DNA from: Ga0077527 sp945862135
Lineage (GTDB): Bacteria > Pseudomonadota > Gammaproteobacteria > Burkholderiales > SG8-41
DNA: 64,000 bases
NCBI GenBank assembly: GCA_964203275.1
Contig: CAXNMF010000009.1
Coordinates: forward strand, 1 to 64,000
Reading direction: 5' to 3'
Shown here: positions 62,933-64,000 of the stretch, one piece after another
Layout: each line of letters begins with the position of its first letter
Position numbering within the stretch: position 1 is the first letter of the stretch
The notes under the pieces: generated by a model
Seen by the model: only the letters and a program-made list of their open reading frames with translations
Databases searched by the model: none
What the model was told of the DNA's origin: nothing
Made by a program: the position numbers and the translations under genes

Positions 62933-64000
62933 ATGGAACAATTTTTCGCCACCTGCCCGCGCGGCCTTGAAGGCGTGCTCGCCGACGAACTGAAAGCCCT
63001 CGGCGCTGCCGACATCCAAACCGCCGACGGCGGCACCGGCTTTCGCGGTCCCTATGCGCTTTGCCGGCGCGTCAACCTCGAAAGCCGCATCGCCAGCCGG
63101 ATACTGTGGCGCGTCGGACACTGTGGCTACCGCAGTGAAAACGACATTTTCAATGCAGCGAAAAAAATCCGCTGGTCGCAATGGTTCGGCCCGAAGCAGA
63201 CCATCCGTGTCGATACCGCAGCCATCAAAAGCCCGCTGCAGAGCATCGACTTCGTCACGCTGCGCGTCAAAGACGCCGTCTGCGACGTGTTGCGTGACAG
63301 CGAAGGCCTGCGCCCCGATGTCGACACCCGCGCACCCGATGTGCGCATCCATGTTTTCTTGACCCGCGATGATGCGGTGTTTTATCTCGATACTTCGGGT
63401 GATGCGCTGTTCAAGCGTGGCTGGCGCACCGCGGCTGGTGAAGCGCCGCTGCGCGAAAACCTCGCTGCCGGCATCCTCAAACTCGCAGGCTGGACGCCGG
63501 AGCAGGCACTGCTCGATCCAATGTGTGGCAGTGGCACCTTTCTCGTCGAAGCCGCGCTGATGGCGCGCAACCGCGCGCCGGGACTGGGACGCAATTTCGG
63601 TTTCGAGAAGCTGCGTAATCATGACGCCAAAGACTGGGGCGCGCTGCGCGAACAAGCGGCAGCTCGTGAAAATAAGTTAATAAAAACAGATATTTACGGT
63701 TATGACCGCAGCGGGGATGCGATCGCCATCGCCACCCGCAACGTCACTTCACTCGGCCTGGAATCGCAGATTGCGCTGAAGCAATGCAGCTTTGAGGATT
63801 CCAAGCCACCAGTCGCAGCGGGTTTGCTGATCACCAATCCGCCCTACGGCGTGCGCATGGAAGAACTCGACGACCTCGCCGACTGGTATCCGAAAGTCGG
63901 CGACGTGCTGAAACAACGTTACGCCGGCTGGACGGCTTTCATCCTCACCGGCGATCTGCGCATGGCCAAGCTGATCGGACTAAAACCGTCGAAACGCACG
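62933..64000 (+). CDS. rlmL: THUMP-domain 23S rRNA methyltransferase (RlmL N-terminal type), partial
   Basis: 356 codons to the window edge, no stop reached. The start MEQFFATCPRGLEGVLADEL is typical. A THUMP domain spans about 60-160, followed by FKRGWRTAAGEAPLRENLAAGIL, SAM-binding region LLDPMCGSGTFLVEAALMA (about 195-215) and the catalytic NPPYGVRM (about 300-307). The family methylates guanine N2 in 23S rRNA. Whether a second RlmK half follows lies outside the window. ATG 62933 lies one base after the HIRAN stop. Confidence 0.88.
   Translation, partial: MEQFFATCPRGLEGVLADELKALGAADIQTADGGTGFRGPYALCRRVNLESRIASRILWRVGHCGYRSENDIFNAAKKIRWSQWFGPKQTIRVDTAAIKSPLQSIDFVTLRVKDAVCDVLRDSEGLRPDVDTRAPDVRIHVFLTRDDAVFYLDTSGDALFKRGWRTAAGEAPLRENLAAGILKLAGWTPEQALLDPMCGSGTFLVEAALMARNRAPGLGRNFGFEKLRNHDAKDWGALREQAAARENKLIKTDIYGYDRSGDAIAIATRNVTSLGLESQIALKQCSFEDSKPPVAAGLLITNPPYGVRMEELDDLADWYPKVGDVLKQRYAGWTAFILTGDLRMAKLIGLKPSKRT

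Overview
The window looks like a chromosomal segment of a GC-rich betaproteobacterium. The evidence is the gene order (glyQ-glyS-gmhB-plsC, miaB-phoH-ybeY-corC-lnt, lptM-lysA, DUF971-ubiE-Tim44-ubiJ-ubiB), the trimeric Gram-negative porins with a QAQSxVxMYGNIYMEY-type mature start, and the ubiquinone genes. A Rhodocyclales- or Nitrosomonadales-like host is my guess; I cannot narrow it from the sequence. I see no insertion sequence, prophage, CRISPR array or rRNA.

Layout. At 1-440 lies the wreck of a D-amino-acid dehydrogenase. From 9.5 kb back to 0.55 kb all genes are on the minus strand: a UbiH-type hydroxylase, dsbC, a TonB-like protein, then a second-messenger block. That block holds a class II cyclic-nucleotide phosphodiesterase, an HD-GYP protein with an altered HD motif, a degenerate GGDEF-EAL protein and a GAF-GAF-PAS class III cyclase with a one-base frameshift. 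From 9.7 to 22 kb the plus strand carries a CAU tRNA and housekeeping operons: miaB to lnt, glyQ to a DUF45 peptidase, and lptM-lysA. They end in a 22-residue Lys/Ala peptide gene with its own promoter, structured leader and terminator. From 22.6 to 25.5 kb come an ECF sigma/anti-sigma pair and mgtE on the minus strand.

The 25.6-37.7 kb stretch is the unusual part. It has two near-identical porins about 5 kb apart. Around and between them are a SPINDLY/OGT-type TPR glycosyltransferase, a second TPR/GT9-like protein, a cysteine-cluster protein, a prolyl 4-hydroxylase-like oxygenase and a GT8-like glycosyltransferase, followed by an aldo/keto reductase and an FAH-family hydrolase. At least eight one-base indels break frames here. 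The housekeeping regions on both sides have none. This is either a real decay zone or a badly resolved stretch of assembly.

From 37.7 kb to the end the genes are intact: a methyltransferase, a YqaA-like membrane protein, a 1276-residue FAD/Fe-S oxidoreductase, an unrecognised 520-residue protein, a HIT protein, phoBR with a candidate Pho box, the ubiE-ubiJ-ubiB cluster, a sigma-54 two-component pair divergent from a sodium/solute symporter, a DHH phosphoesterase, VanZ, MazG-like, ferredoxin and hydrolase genes, a NodIJ-like ABC exporter, HemJ, an exported HIRAN protein, and the start of a THUMP-domain RNA methyltransferase cut by the window edge.

The genes suggest an aerobic or facultative, ubiquinone-using bacterium with elaborate cyclic-nucleotide and phosphate signalling and an outer surface dominated by porins. 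The frameshifted genes are annotated over their reconstructed full length.
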